From Gimesia algae (GTDB lineage: Bacteria > Planctomycetota > Planctomycetia > Planctomycetales > Planctomycetaceae): 64,000 nucleotides of DNA. The position numbers and the translations under genes were made by a program. Below the pieces are notes generated by a model. It searched no databases and was not told where the DNA came from. It worked only from the letters and a program-made list of their open reading frames with translations. Where the stretch lies: positions 4,315,357 through 4,379,356 of the forward strand of contig NZ_CP036343.1 in NCBI RefSeq assembly GCF_007746795.1. Reading direction: 5' to 3'. Shown here one piece after another: positions 17,095 through 25,317 of this stretch (position 1 is the stretch's first letter; each line of letters starts with the position of its first letter).

Positions 17095-20000
17095 CTATTC
17101 TTGAATTAATTCAGCTATCGCAGCTTCCGCCGTCTGGCGATGGCCAGTTGCCACAGCGGGCTCTTTCAGCAGATCACGATAGACTTTGACCGCCTGATCA
17201 ACCTGATCTGCCGCAGTCAGTACACTCGCCTGTGACAGCATCATCTCGTGACGCCAGAACCCTTTCAGGTTTCCAATCTTCACGAGTTTCAATACGTTCA
17301 AAGCGGCATCATATTTTTGCTGCCGTAACAGAATACGTACTGCTCCCTGAACAGAACGAAACTGATTTGCAGCCCCGATGCGTCCCGTAGAAAGGTAATT
17401 CTGCTGATACGCATCCAGCGCTGACTTGTCGTCCTGCAGATTCATTTCCCTGTTGTTGCCCATCATGACCAGAATGCTGGACTTGAGCCGGGAATCCGCA
17501 GCGAACGCCAGCGCCTGTTGAAAATCTGCTTCCGCCTTCTTGCCATTTTTCAAACCATGATAAGCGCGAGCACGGGCATAAGCCCCCGCGCCTGACTGCC
17601 AGAAGGGCCACTGAGCCAGGTCTTCATTTCCATATTCATCAACGACGGACTGGAAGTCTCGCTGGCTTAACAGATTCTCCATCCGGGCAGTTTTTGCAAT
17701 TGAGTCTACGGGAATCCGATCAGCCAGTTGACCAGCACGCTCATAATCCTGTAACGCGCGTGCACACTCTGCTGCTTTCTCCAGCGCAGTCGACTTCTGG
17801 AGTTGAGTAATGTTTTTGGTTTCACTTAACGCCACATACGCCGCCTCAGCAACCTGGTACTTTCGTTTTCTTAGCAGTTGACTCGCGGCCTTTTCGGTGA
17901 TCAGATAATCGTTCACACTTTCATCTGCCGGAAACTGATGTGACAGTCCGCGGTAAAAATGAGCGAATTTCATTGGCTCATGGAAACCAGCTGTCCCCGT
18001 GGGGGCAAATGCAGAATACTCAGAACCATTTTCACGAATCCGCTGGCGACAGACATTGATATACCACGGCAGACTCTGGGTTGGCCTGTGGCCTATGACC
18101 TGATGCAGAGGGTCGTTTTCATCTGACACGACAGGAATTCTGATCTCGGCAGTCCAGTAACCATCGGCAATCTGTGTTGCAACTTCTGCCTGAGAATCCC
18201 AGCGAAACCAGTTGTTTCTGTCCGCGCCTCGATCCAGGTCAATCAATGCTCCTGCCGGATTGACTACGATCTGATAATAACTGTGAGATTCTGTATTTAA
18301 CAATATTTCTACCGCATCGCCGTACCAGATAGCCTGATCTCCGTTTTTCGCAGTCGTGCTATTGGGTTTTTGTCCCGGGGCTTCTTCACAACGAATCGCA
18401 AAATACAGGTCTCTACCAATCCAGCAACTCTTGAGAGAGGTCCCGTAGACAGGTTGCCTTCCTGTTTGCAGTTCGCGCAACTGTCCTGTGGAAGCAGTGG
18501 GTATGTTCTTCCAGAGTTTATCATCGAGTTTACCGTCGATCTGAATCTCTCCGCGTGGATCTCCCACCAGTCTCAATGTTGGCACGGGCCCTCGTTTCTG
18601 CGCCAGTTGCTTACTTTTATTTCGCAATCCATTCAGATAGAGATCGACTAAACGAATTCGCTGTCCAAAAACGGAGGTTTCCTTCACTTTTGATTTCGCT
18701 GCCGCAAACAGTTCCAGAGCATGTTCTGCCTGTTCGCCATCGTTTTCCATTTCACGCCAGTGGTTTTCACAGTATGAAAAGAATTCGCGCATCGCGGGAG
18801 CGGCCGGACCATAAAACAGTCGGCAATATTCATCAAACATTTCCATAGCGTTCTGATCCTTACCACCCCAGTACATTCTCGCAGTGAAGTAAATCAGGAA
18901 ATGGTTATAGCCAATCGCAGTATCACTAAAATCCATGGTCAGCCAGATATCTTCCCCCTGCGATATCCCTTTCGTGGCATTGATACTGTCCCCTAATACT
19001 TGCGGAATATAAGCCGGCAGATAGAAACCGCGTCCGGTAAAGGGATAATTTTCAAAGATAATCACCGGACGATCCGTCTTTTTTGCCCAGTCCTGACGGA
19101 GTTGCGTAAGTTCTTCGCGTGATTCGTTCGTTGGTCTGCGTCCACCTACGATAATCACCTGCAGGTTCGGTTCCAGTTTGTCAATATTGAGAGGGGGTCG
19201 CGTATAAGTCCCATACGCGCAATTGGAGATTTTTTTATCGGGATGGGTTTTGCCAACTTCCTTCGCCACACGATTTACAAATTCCCAGACATAGTCTGAC
19301 AGAGCGCCGCGGTAACCCCGCTCCGGTGTATCTTTTCCTTTGCATAGTTCACACTGACAAATCGCCGTATACCCATCCGGCGGCATGACCGAGACTTCAT
19401 CCATTTTGAAATGATCAAACTGGGCACGCACATAACGCACTGTTTCCTGAAAAAGTTCCTCATTCGAGTAACATAACTGATTCAGACGTTTTCCCGGCTG
19501 AGTGTCCCGTTTATCTCCGTATAACGCAAACCATTCCGGATGGTTTTTCAGTGTGTGCTCATTATGTGTCATATGATCGAGCCCATGCGCTGCCTGCCTG
19601 CCATAGGGTTGTCGAACACCCAACCGCATCCCCCACATCGCCGCATCCCGACCGTAGACAGCGAAGCGGAAATTCAGAATTCGTAAGGGGAAATCAGGTT
19701 TGACGACCTGATCAATCTGTGGCAGTGCGACGGTCTTGAGTTTCATTACAATTTCGCCTGATTCTCCAGGCAGATACCACCGCACTCCCAGACTTCTCAG
19801 ATACCCGCAGACCGCATTAAAAGAGCCGCGTTCGTCGAATCCCCAGACATTCACGTTCCCATTCTGATCGACCTTCTGTTCTCGCGGAGTTCCGAACAGA
19901 CTGGCGGCCCCCATGTAATGCTTGCGCATTTGAGAATGCGGATACCCCCAATGCTCACCCGTAATTTCATCCCAGGCAGCCTGCATTTTGCCACTGACGA

Positions 20001-20400
20001 TATCATTATTACTGCGCGGCCAGGGTTCAATGGGAACAAATTCCGTGTCATCTCCGATCAGTGTCAGCCAGTTCTTACCGGAAACAATGCGATAAGCTCC
20101 ATACTTCAAACCATCAATAGTGATCCCCAGTTTTTCAGTATGCTGGCTGCTGCCTACATAAATTTTAACTGGAAATTCCGAAGTCGGCTCATCAACGATC
20201 TTTAATTTTGCACCCGAAATTTTTTCCAGGTAAGCCTGTATCTCCTGTGCTGCCAGACGTGTGGTGCGAGAAGGATTTGTTGCAATTACAATTTCTGCTT
20301 GAGGCTGACCGTTCTGGATCAAAAAGGTATCCGCAGCCAGGAGCGGAGCCGGGAGGAACAGCAGGAAACAGAGAACAGAAAACAGACTGTTTTTGAGCAT
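17095..20400 (-). CDS. Exported DUF4838 protein with CBM9-like and TPR regions
   Basis: A 1101-residue protein with a clear Sec signal peptide (LFSVLCFLLFLPAPLLAA). After a glucuronidase-like N-terminal domain (RTTRLAAQEIQAYLEKISGA, about 45-65), residues ~200-500 match DUF4838, with YTAICQCELCKG and PLNIDKLEPNLQVIIVGGRR segments. Residues ~630-850 resemble a CBM9-type carbohydrate-binding domain (IQIDGKLDDKLWKNIPTAST, YQIVVNPAGALIDLDRG). The last ~240 residues are TPR-like helices (QRDFQSVVDEYGNEDLAQWP). This layout suggests a secreted or periplasmic glycan-active enzyme; the substrate is unknown. AGGATG precedes the ATG. The gene stands alone with 336 nt of promoter region upstream. Confidence 0.88.
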   Translation of the reverse strand: MLKNSLFSVLCFLLFLPAPLLAADTFLIQNGQPQAEIVIATNPSRTTRLAAQEIQAYLEKISGAKLKIVDEPTSEFPVKIYVGSSQHTEKLGITIDGLKYGAYRIVSGKNWLTLIGDDTEFVPIEPWPRSNNDIVSGKMQAAWDEITGEHWGYPHSQMRKHYMGAASLFGTPREQKVDQNGNVNVWGFDERGSFNAVCGYLRSLGVRWYLPGESGEIVMKLKTVALPQIDQVVKPDFPLRILNFRFAVYGRDAAMWGMRLGVRQPYGRQAAHGLDHMTHNEHTLKNHPEWFALYGDKRDTQPGKRLNQLCYSNEELFQETVRYVRAQFDHFKMDEVSVMPPDGYTAICQCELCKGKDTPERGYRGALSDYVWEFVNRVAKEVGKTHPDKKISNCAYGTYTRPPLNIDKLEPNLQVIIVGGRRPTNESREELTQLRQDWAKKTDRPVIIFENYPFTGRGFYLPAYIPQVLGDSINATKGISQGEDIWLTMDFSDTAIGYNHFLIYFTARMYWGGKDQNAMEMFDEYCRLFYGPAAPAMREFFSYCENHWREMENDGEQAEHALELFAAAKSKVKETSVFGQRIRLVDLYLNGLRNKSKQLAQKRGPVPTLRLVGDPRGEIQIDGKLDDKLWKNIPTASTGQLRELQTGRQPVYGTSLKSCWIGRDLYFAIRCEEAPGQKPNSTTAKNGDQAIWYGDAVEILLNTESHSYYQIVVNPAGALIDLDRGADRNNWFRWDSQAEVATQIADGYWTAEIRIPVVSDENDPLHQVIGHRPTQSLPWYINVCRQRIRENGSEYSAFAPTGTAGFHEPMKFAHFYRGLSHQFPADESVNDYLITEKAASQLLRKRKYQVAEAAYVALSETKNITQLQKSTALEKAAECARALQDYERAGQLADRIPVDSIAKTARMENLLSQRDFQSVVDEYGNEDLAQWPFWQSGAGAYARARAYHGLKNGKKAEADFQQALAFAADSRLKSSILVMMGNNREMNLQDDKSALDAYQQNYLSTGRIGAANQFRSVQGAVRILLRQQKYDAALNVLKLVKIGNLKGFWRHEMMLSQASVLTAADQVDQAVKVYRDLLKEPAVATGHRQTAEAAIAELIQE

Positions 20401-20736
20401 GGTTCATCCTATCTGCTTTGCAGGAAGGGTTCGTTTATTGCTTCTCATTTTGCAGTTCTGTCAAATAAAACACAAGTACTTTATTTCAACTGGCAGATTC
20501 CCTGTTCTCACTGACTCCACACAGGTTTGGATCTGGCAAGCTGATTCTCAGTTGTTTACAATGAACCTCAGAACTGGAGCATCACCCCGTTGCCATGCTC
20601 CTGCCTGATTAAAACATACCCGTCTGGTACGGTTCAACGTATGATACAAGCATCCAGCCTTCCTACTCGAATCATCTAACCTGCACCGGACTGAAATCTT
20701 CTCTTCAGTATTACCAGTTTCCATGAAAGACACACC
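20401..20736. other. Divergent promoter region
   Basis: This 336-nt gap lies between the leftward DUF4838 gene and the rightward ceramidase-like gene and should carry both promoters. No gene, repeat copy or recognisable operator was seen. Confidence 0.5.
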
Positions 20737-22221
20737 ATGATTAAAGATAGTTTTAAACGAAACTCAGTCCTTGTTTTGTTATTTCTGATCTGCCTGGTAG
20801 CTTCGCCCCCCTGTCTTGCTACCGAAAAGCAAACTGTTTTCAAAGCCGGTGCAGCCACCAGTAATATCACTCCTCCGCTGGGCCAGCTGATCGTCGGCGG
20901 CTGGAAACCAATCCCGGCGACACAAGTCCATGACGAGTTGCATGCACGGAGTATTGTACTCGATGATGGCAAGACCCAGGTGGCCATTGTATTATGTGAT
21001 AATGTAGGTATTCCGGAGTCCGTTTTTGATCTGGCGAAGGAACAGGCACATAAGGCAACTGGCATACCCAAGTCCCACATGTTGCTGGCGTCAACGCACA
21101 CGCATTCTGCCACCACTGCTCGTGGGCCGTCCAAGGTCATTCGTGAGACTGAGTTCACCGAATACCAGAAGTTTCTGGCAAGCCGGATTTCCGATAGTAT
21201 CCAGCGTGCACTATATCAGTTAGAGCCGGCTCGGATTGGGTGGGGCAAGGTGGATGAACCATCAGAACTTCACAATCGCCGCTGGTTTGTGAATGACACC
21301 AGCCTCCTGACCAATCCATTTGGTGGAATCGACCGGGTACGTATGAATCCGCCGCGGGCTCACAAAGCGCTGGACCGTCCGGCAGGTCCTACTGATCCGG
21401 AAATCAGCTTTATCTCAATTCAGAGTCTGGATCAGCGCCCCATCGCTTTGCTTGCCAATTATTCACTGCATTATGTAGGGGGAGTTCGTTCCGGTGAAAT
21501 TTCAGCGGACTATTTTGGTTACTTTGCGCGGATCATCACCAAAAAGTTGAATGGGGAAAATCAACACCCTCCTTTTGTCGGTATTCTGTCCAATGGGACC
21601 AGTGGCGATGTCAATAACATCAACTTTACTCAGAAGAACGGTCGTCGCTATAAACAATATGAAAAAATGCAGGAAGTCGCTGAGAAGGTAGCCAGCCGGG
21701 TTCAAGAAGCACACCAGCAGATCAAATTTCATGACTGGGTTCCGCTCGGCGCAATGACTGCCAACCTGCCTTTGAAACTCAGAAAACCGACCCCTGAAAT
21801 GCTGGAACATTTTGAAAAAGTGACATCTGCTCCTAAAAATAAGTCACGCACTCGTCATTCACGAGAAGAAATCTATGCGGAACGAATTGCTGGTCTGAAA
21901 GACGCCCCTGATGAAATTAAGATCCCACTTCAGACCATTCGCATTGGCGATCTCGGCATCGCTGCGATTCCGTTTGAAACGTTTACGGAAACCGGATTGG
22001 AACTGAAAGACCGCAGTCCCTTTGCTGAAACATTTACGATCGAACTGGCAAATGGCTCCTTCGGGTATTTACCGACGCCGGAACAACATCGCTGGGGTGG
22101 TTATGAAACCTGGTTGGGAACCAATTATGTTGAGAAAGATGCGACCACAAAAATCGTTTCAACATTGCTGAAACTGTTTCATTCGCTCAAAGACAAACAG
22201 TCTTCAACACAAAAAAATTAA
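20737..22221 (+). CDS. Neutral/alkaline ceramidase-like exported protein
   Basis: The 494-residue product has a Sec signal peptide (LVLLFLICLVASPPCLA) and the N-terminal pattern of the neutral/alkaline non-lysosomal ceramidase family: AGAATSNITPPLGQLIVGGW, LHARSIVLDDGKTQVAIVLC and the zinc-site motif LASTHTHSATTARGP. Planctomycetes carry many such shortened homologues (about 450-500 residues rather than the ~650 of true ceramidases), usually lacking the C-terminal domain. Amide hydrolysis in the periplasm or outside the cell is likely, but ceramide as substrate is not established. It is followed by a strong bidirectional terminator. Confidence 0.88.
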   Translation: MIKDSFKRNSVLVLLFLICLVASPPCLATEKQTVFKAGAATSNITPPLGQLIVGGWKPIPATQVHDELHARSIVLDDGKTQVAIVLCDNVGIPESVFDLAKEQAHKATGIPKSHMLLASTHTHSATTARGPSKVIRETEFTEYQKFLASRISDSIQRALYQLEPARIGWGKVDEPSELHNRRWFVNDTSLLTNPFGGIDRVRMNPPRAHKALDRPAGPTDPEISFISIQSLDQRPIALLANYSLHYVGGVRSGEISADYFGYFARIITKKLNGENQHPPFVGILSNGTSGDVNNINFTQKNGRRYKQYEKMQEVAEKVASRVQEAHQQIKFHDWVPLGAMTANLPLKLRKPTPEMLEHFEKVTSAPKNKSRTRHSREEIYAERIAGLKDAPDEIKIPLQTIRIGDLGIAAIPFETFTETGLELKDRSPFAETFTIELANGSFGYLPTPEQHRWGGYETWLGTNYVEKDATTKIVSTLLKLFHSLKDKQSSTQKN

Positions 22222-22237
22222 CCGACGCACTAAAAAA

Positions 22238-22267
22238 CGGATGATCTGAAACAGTTCAGATCATCCG
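22238..22267. terminator. Bidirectional rho-independent terminator
   Basis: A 13-bp perfect stem CGGATGATCTGAA / TTCAGATCATCCG with an ACAG loop. An A-run (22232-22237) lies on its left and TATCTATTATTT on its right, so it can stop transcription from both the ceramidase-like gene and the convergent repeat-protein gene. Confidence 0.9.
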
Positions 22268-22300
22268 TATCTATTATTTGCCGCCGCTGATTAAACTCAA

Positions 22301-23722
22301 TCAATTGGTTTTATCACCGTCCCCCTCGGGTTCCGGCAGACGCACGAGCATCCAGGTCTGCGTCTTTTCCGCATTAAAATGCACCAGCACATCGGTCTGA
22401 TCTTTCGTCAGATTATAGATCCCTGTCTCCATCACCAGATCGGGATTGGAGCCATCTGAGAAACGCCAGGATGCCCGTTGATTCTCCTTCTCCACCATTC
22501 CCTCGACAGGGTGAGATACTTGCGTGATATCATTGTAGAAAGTGCCGGCAATCACCCCTGCCTTACTGACGGCCAACTGTAAAACCATATTAGTCTCTTC
22601 TGAATCCGCATTGGTAATCGCATACACTCCGAGTGGCATCCAGTCTGTCTGATCATCTGCAGCATCTGATGTATCTTTCGGAACCGAGTCTGCCAAAGTC
22701 ACCGCCTGCTGATAATATTCATCTGCTGTCGCGACGGGCTGATCTCCATAATAGACCGAGTTATCCTGGTAGTAAATATTTTCACCGTAATCATAATAGG
22801 ATGGGGTATTCCACCAGCCGGTGAACCAGCCGGTCAAAGCAACCGCAGTCACAGGTCGCCACCAGTAGCCCGCAGGGTAACGCCCCCAGCCATGCTGATA
22901 ACGCCAGGCAGGGCTGTTCCAACCAGGACGATTCGTCCACCACGAACGGTTAAATGCATTCACGTGACGACCATTCCAGTTATTCCGGACGTTATTTCCG
23001 ACACGAACATTGTTCTTATTGATCTGATTGATCGAAATATTATTCTTACCAGGTCCTCGGTTATTTCTGACATTGATGTTATTTCGATCGCCACTACCGG
23101 GACGATTGACGATATCAGGTCGATTTCCGTTACCGGGACGGTTCCCATCCCCGGGGCGATTTCCAGGTCGGTTACCAATCACCGGCGGTTTCCCACTGCC
23201 GGGTCGGTTCACAATATTAGAACCATTTCCGATCTCGGGACGATTGCCGCTTCCTGGGCGATTTCCTGAGCTGCCATTACCAGGTAAATTCAAAAAGTCC
23301 TGTAGCTGCCCCTGGCTGGGACGACTCCCAAAATCAGGGCGATTTCCACTACCAGGTCGGTTACTCAGATTCGGACGCTTTCCGCCACCGGAATTATTTC
23401 CCAAATTGGGTCGATTATTGCCACCGGGACGATTATTGAAATTCGGACGGTTTCCAGTAGAAGGTCGGTTATTGAGATTTGGTCGATTTCCCCCACTGGG
23501 TCTACTGGTGGGACGCGATGCAGACGGTCGTTGTTGCGGCCGGCTCATCGAAGGACTCCTGCCACCGCCTCCTCCACTAAAGCTGCGGCCTCCACCGCCA
23601 CGGGCTCCTCCGCCCCCGCGGGCTCCTCCTCCACCTCCGCGGCCGCCACGGGCATAAATATCTTCGGAGATCAGAGAGAGGGAAAGAATTCCCACAAGTA
23701 TTGCAATACAGGGAGTTTTCAT
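22301..23722 (-). CDS. Exported Gly/Arg/Asn/Pro-rich repeat protein
   Basis: The start at ATG 23722 (MKTPCIAILVGILSL) has GGTGAG upstream and opens a signal peptide; longer forms starting upstream are unlikely. The mature N-terminal ~200 residues are low-complexity: a Gly/Arg-rich stretch (RGGRGGGGGARGGGGARGGG), then many degenerate copies of a GSGNRPxxxNRP-type unit. The middle has a Trp/Tyr-rich segment (SWWTNRPGWNSPAWRYQHGW), and the C-terminal ~150 residues form a globular domain (GVYAITNADSEETNMVLQLA, MVEKENQRASWRFSDGSNPD). Similar repeat-plus-globular exported proteins are common in planctomycetes. A cell-surface or matrix role is inference. Confidence 0.82.
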   Translation of the reverse strand: MKTPCIAILVGILSLSLISEDIYARGGRGGGGGARGGGGARGGGGRSFSGGGGGRSPSMSRPQQRPSASRPTSRPSGGNRPNLNNRPSTGNRPNFNNRPGGNNRPNLGNNSGGGKRPNLSNRPGSGNRPDFGSRPSQGQLQDFLNLPGNGSSGNRPGSGNRPEIGNGSNIVNRPGSGKPPVIGNRPGNRPGDGNRPGNGNRPDIVNRPGSGDRNNINVRNNRGPGKNNISINQINKNNVRVGNNVRNNWNGRHVNAFNRSWWTNRPGWNSPAWRYQHGWGRYPAGYWWRPVTAVALTGWFTGWWNTPSYYDYGENIYYQDNSVYYGDQPVATADEYYQQAVTLADSVPKDTSDAADDQTDWMPLGVYAITNADSEETNMVLQLAVSKAGVIAGTFYNDITQVSHPVEGMVEKENQRASWRFSDGSNPDLVMETGIYNLTKDQTDVLVHFNAEKTQTWMLVRLPEPEGDGDKTN

Positions 23723-23783
23723 AATTGTCTCACCTTTAAATAACATAAAATATTGATCGCGATGACAGATGTTGTCATAGTCT

Positions 23784-24686
23784 TTATGGCTGACGCACCA
23801 CTGTAATTTCATCAATTCCAGGAAGCAGGATACCATCTACTTCACGCCCGAGAGAACGAAACGTAAACTTGTTCTCATCCACTTTTGTCATGATATTAAT
23901 CCCGGATGCTTTTTCACCATTTGCCAGAACCTGCAGGGTGCGAATCGTCCACTGGTTCTCTTTCTGTGTCCACATGCCTACTCCAAAACCACCTTCTGAA
24001 TCGAATAACCAGGAACGAATGGTCTGTTTGTCCGGATCCCAGCCAATGACCTGTGTTCCTTCCATCTCAACACGATCTTCAATATGCACTTTGAATGAAC
24101 GGGTGATGAAATTTTTGTTTTTTGTCCAGCGACAGATAGTTTCTACTGTCGATTCATCGCTGGCATCAACCCAGGTACCAATCATCCATTCCAGAGGTTT
24201 GAGCTGTTCATAATGTGAATGAGGAACAACAACTTCTGTTTCTTTGACACTATCCAGCTTCCAGCCTGCAGGTGTTTTCACGTGGACTGCCGAATATTCA
24301 GTCACTTCCGGTTCCTGTCCAGGAATCAGCACCCGCGCCACCCCTTCTTCAACAGCAACACCGGGTGAAATGAACTGAATCCCAACACTATCCAGTTCCA
24401 TTTTCACGTCAGGTGTTGTTTTGAAATATTCGGTAAAGCTTTTTTCCAGAGCATCATGTCCGGTCAATGTTTCACCTGCCGGTGTCACAAATTCCCCCGT
24501 TGGAGTCCAATGCGCAGCGACGCCTTTGGCATCTCCTTTGTCAAATGCGGTCTTATAAGAATTTATCGCGGCGCGAATAGCCGTTTCATCTGCAGAGGGA
24601 GCTGGCGTATCTGAATCAGTTTCCGCAGCAGAAACTGACACTCCTCCCCAGAACAGAAACAGCAACAGAAATTTCATTTGACGCAT
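23784..24686 (-). CDS. Exported SnoaL-like (DUF4440/SgcJ-type) protein
   Basis: The start at ATG 24686 is preceded by GGAG at 8 nt; residues ~4-20 form a signal peptide ending near SVSAAE. The 300-residue protein has an NTF2/SnoaL-like domain at about 30-145 (IRAAINSYKTAFDKGDAKGV, HWTPTGEFVTPAGETLTGHD). A second domain at about 155-300 resembles DUF1579-like beta barrels (LKPLEWMIGTWVDASDESTV, IRSWLFDSEGGFGVGMWTQK). It lies 61 nt upstream of the repeat-protein gene on the same strand, so both may share transcripts. Repeat copy D lies 74 nt before its start. No catalytic role can be assigned. Confidence 0.85.
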   Translation of the reverse strand: MRQMKFLLLFLFWGGVSVSAAETDSDTPAPSADETAIRAAINSYKTAFDKGDAKGVAAHWTPTGEFVTPAGETLTGHDALEKSFTEYFKTTPDVKMELDSVGIQFISPGVAVEEGVARVLIPGQEPEVTEYSAVHVKTPAGWKLDSVKETEVVVPHSHYEQLKPLEWMIGTWVDASDESTVETICRWTKNKNFITRSFKVHIEDRVEMEGTQVIGWDPDKQTIRSWLFDSEGGFGVGMWTQKENQWTIRTLQVLANGEKASGINIMTKVDENKFTFRSLGREVDGILLPGIDEITVVRQP

Positions 24687-24760
24687 TCTTGTATCTCCAT
24701 ATTTTACAGTTTTCTTATTGAAATCCGAGGAAGATCCCCGGAATTCATTACCGAACAAAA

Positions 24761-24856
24761 TTAGATCGCATCGCTCTTAATCAACGAATCTGTCGTACTA
24801 TTATTCTCGGGCTTTATGCCCCTGGAGGACGCTACCGTAAACTTGGACTCATACTA
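24761..24856 (+). repeat. Dispersed palindromic element, copy D (diverged)
   Basis: It aligns end to end with copies A and C in the same orientation (AGATCGCATC near the left end, TATTATTCTCGG in the middle, GGACGCTACCGTAAACTTGG toward the right). The outer arms have decayed and pair poorly. The inner hairpin is kept with changed bases (GGGC-TTTAT-GCCC), which suggests selection or an older insertion. Confidence 0.65.
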
Positions 24857-25317
24857 AATACCCTGAAAAGACGACAGCTATCCCAGTTGCAGGTTAATTG
24901 GAGCATCCCGATACTCATTGCCAGCAGCCTGGCTGCAGATGCACTAGTCATCCTGCAAAGATGTTAAATGGCTGTCACTGAACACATCCAGAAAAAGGTG
25001 AGAGAATTTATGCATTGAGAGTAGAAGTTGGGTTTGCCCCCGATTGCTTCAGTTTCGCATAATTGGAACAGTTTCGCCAGAATTCATTTCCTGCAAAGCT
25101 CGGGATTTATCAAAATATCAAAATCAGAATTCAGAAAACATACATCATTAGTTATTCATATGTGATGTTGTGCGAAGTCCAGCTCACCTGCTATCTGAGC
25201 GTTCTTAACGGTAACCAGAAATCTAAAGCAATTTCAGCCAGCCATTCCAGATTTATTCTTCTAGACAGTGTCCAGTCTGGTGAAATCGAGCGATTGGGAT
25301 ATCGCGTTCCGATTTCA
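24857..25317. other. Intergenic region without a supported gene
   Basis: About 460 nt between repeat copy D and the end of the GT39-like gene. A plus-strand open frame from 25063 runs into the antisense of the next gene and lacks a ribosome site or family signature. Nothing else was recognised. Confidence 0.5.

Noticed and set aside
22900..23520. Regular short repeats that could suggest a CRISPR array
   Set aside because: The units are 9-30 nt degenerate in-frame codon repeats of a coding region, without unique equal-length spacers.
23028..23657. 209-residue open frame on the plus strand with LPGRFP-type repeats
   Set aside because: It is the antisense of the GxGNRP repeat gene; the repeat in one frame creates a repeat in another. 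The minus-strand frame has a signal peptide, ribosome site and globular end.
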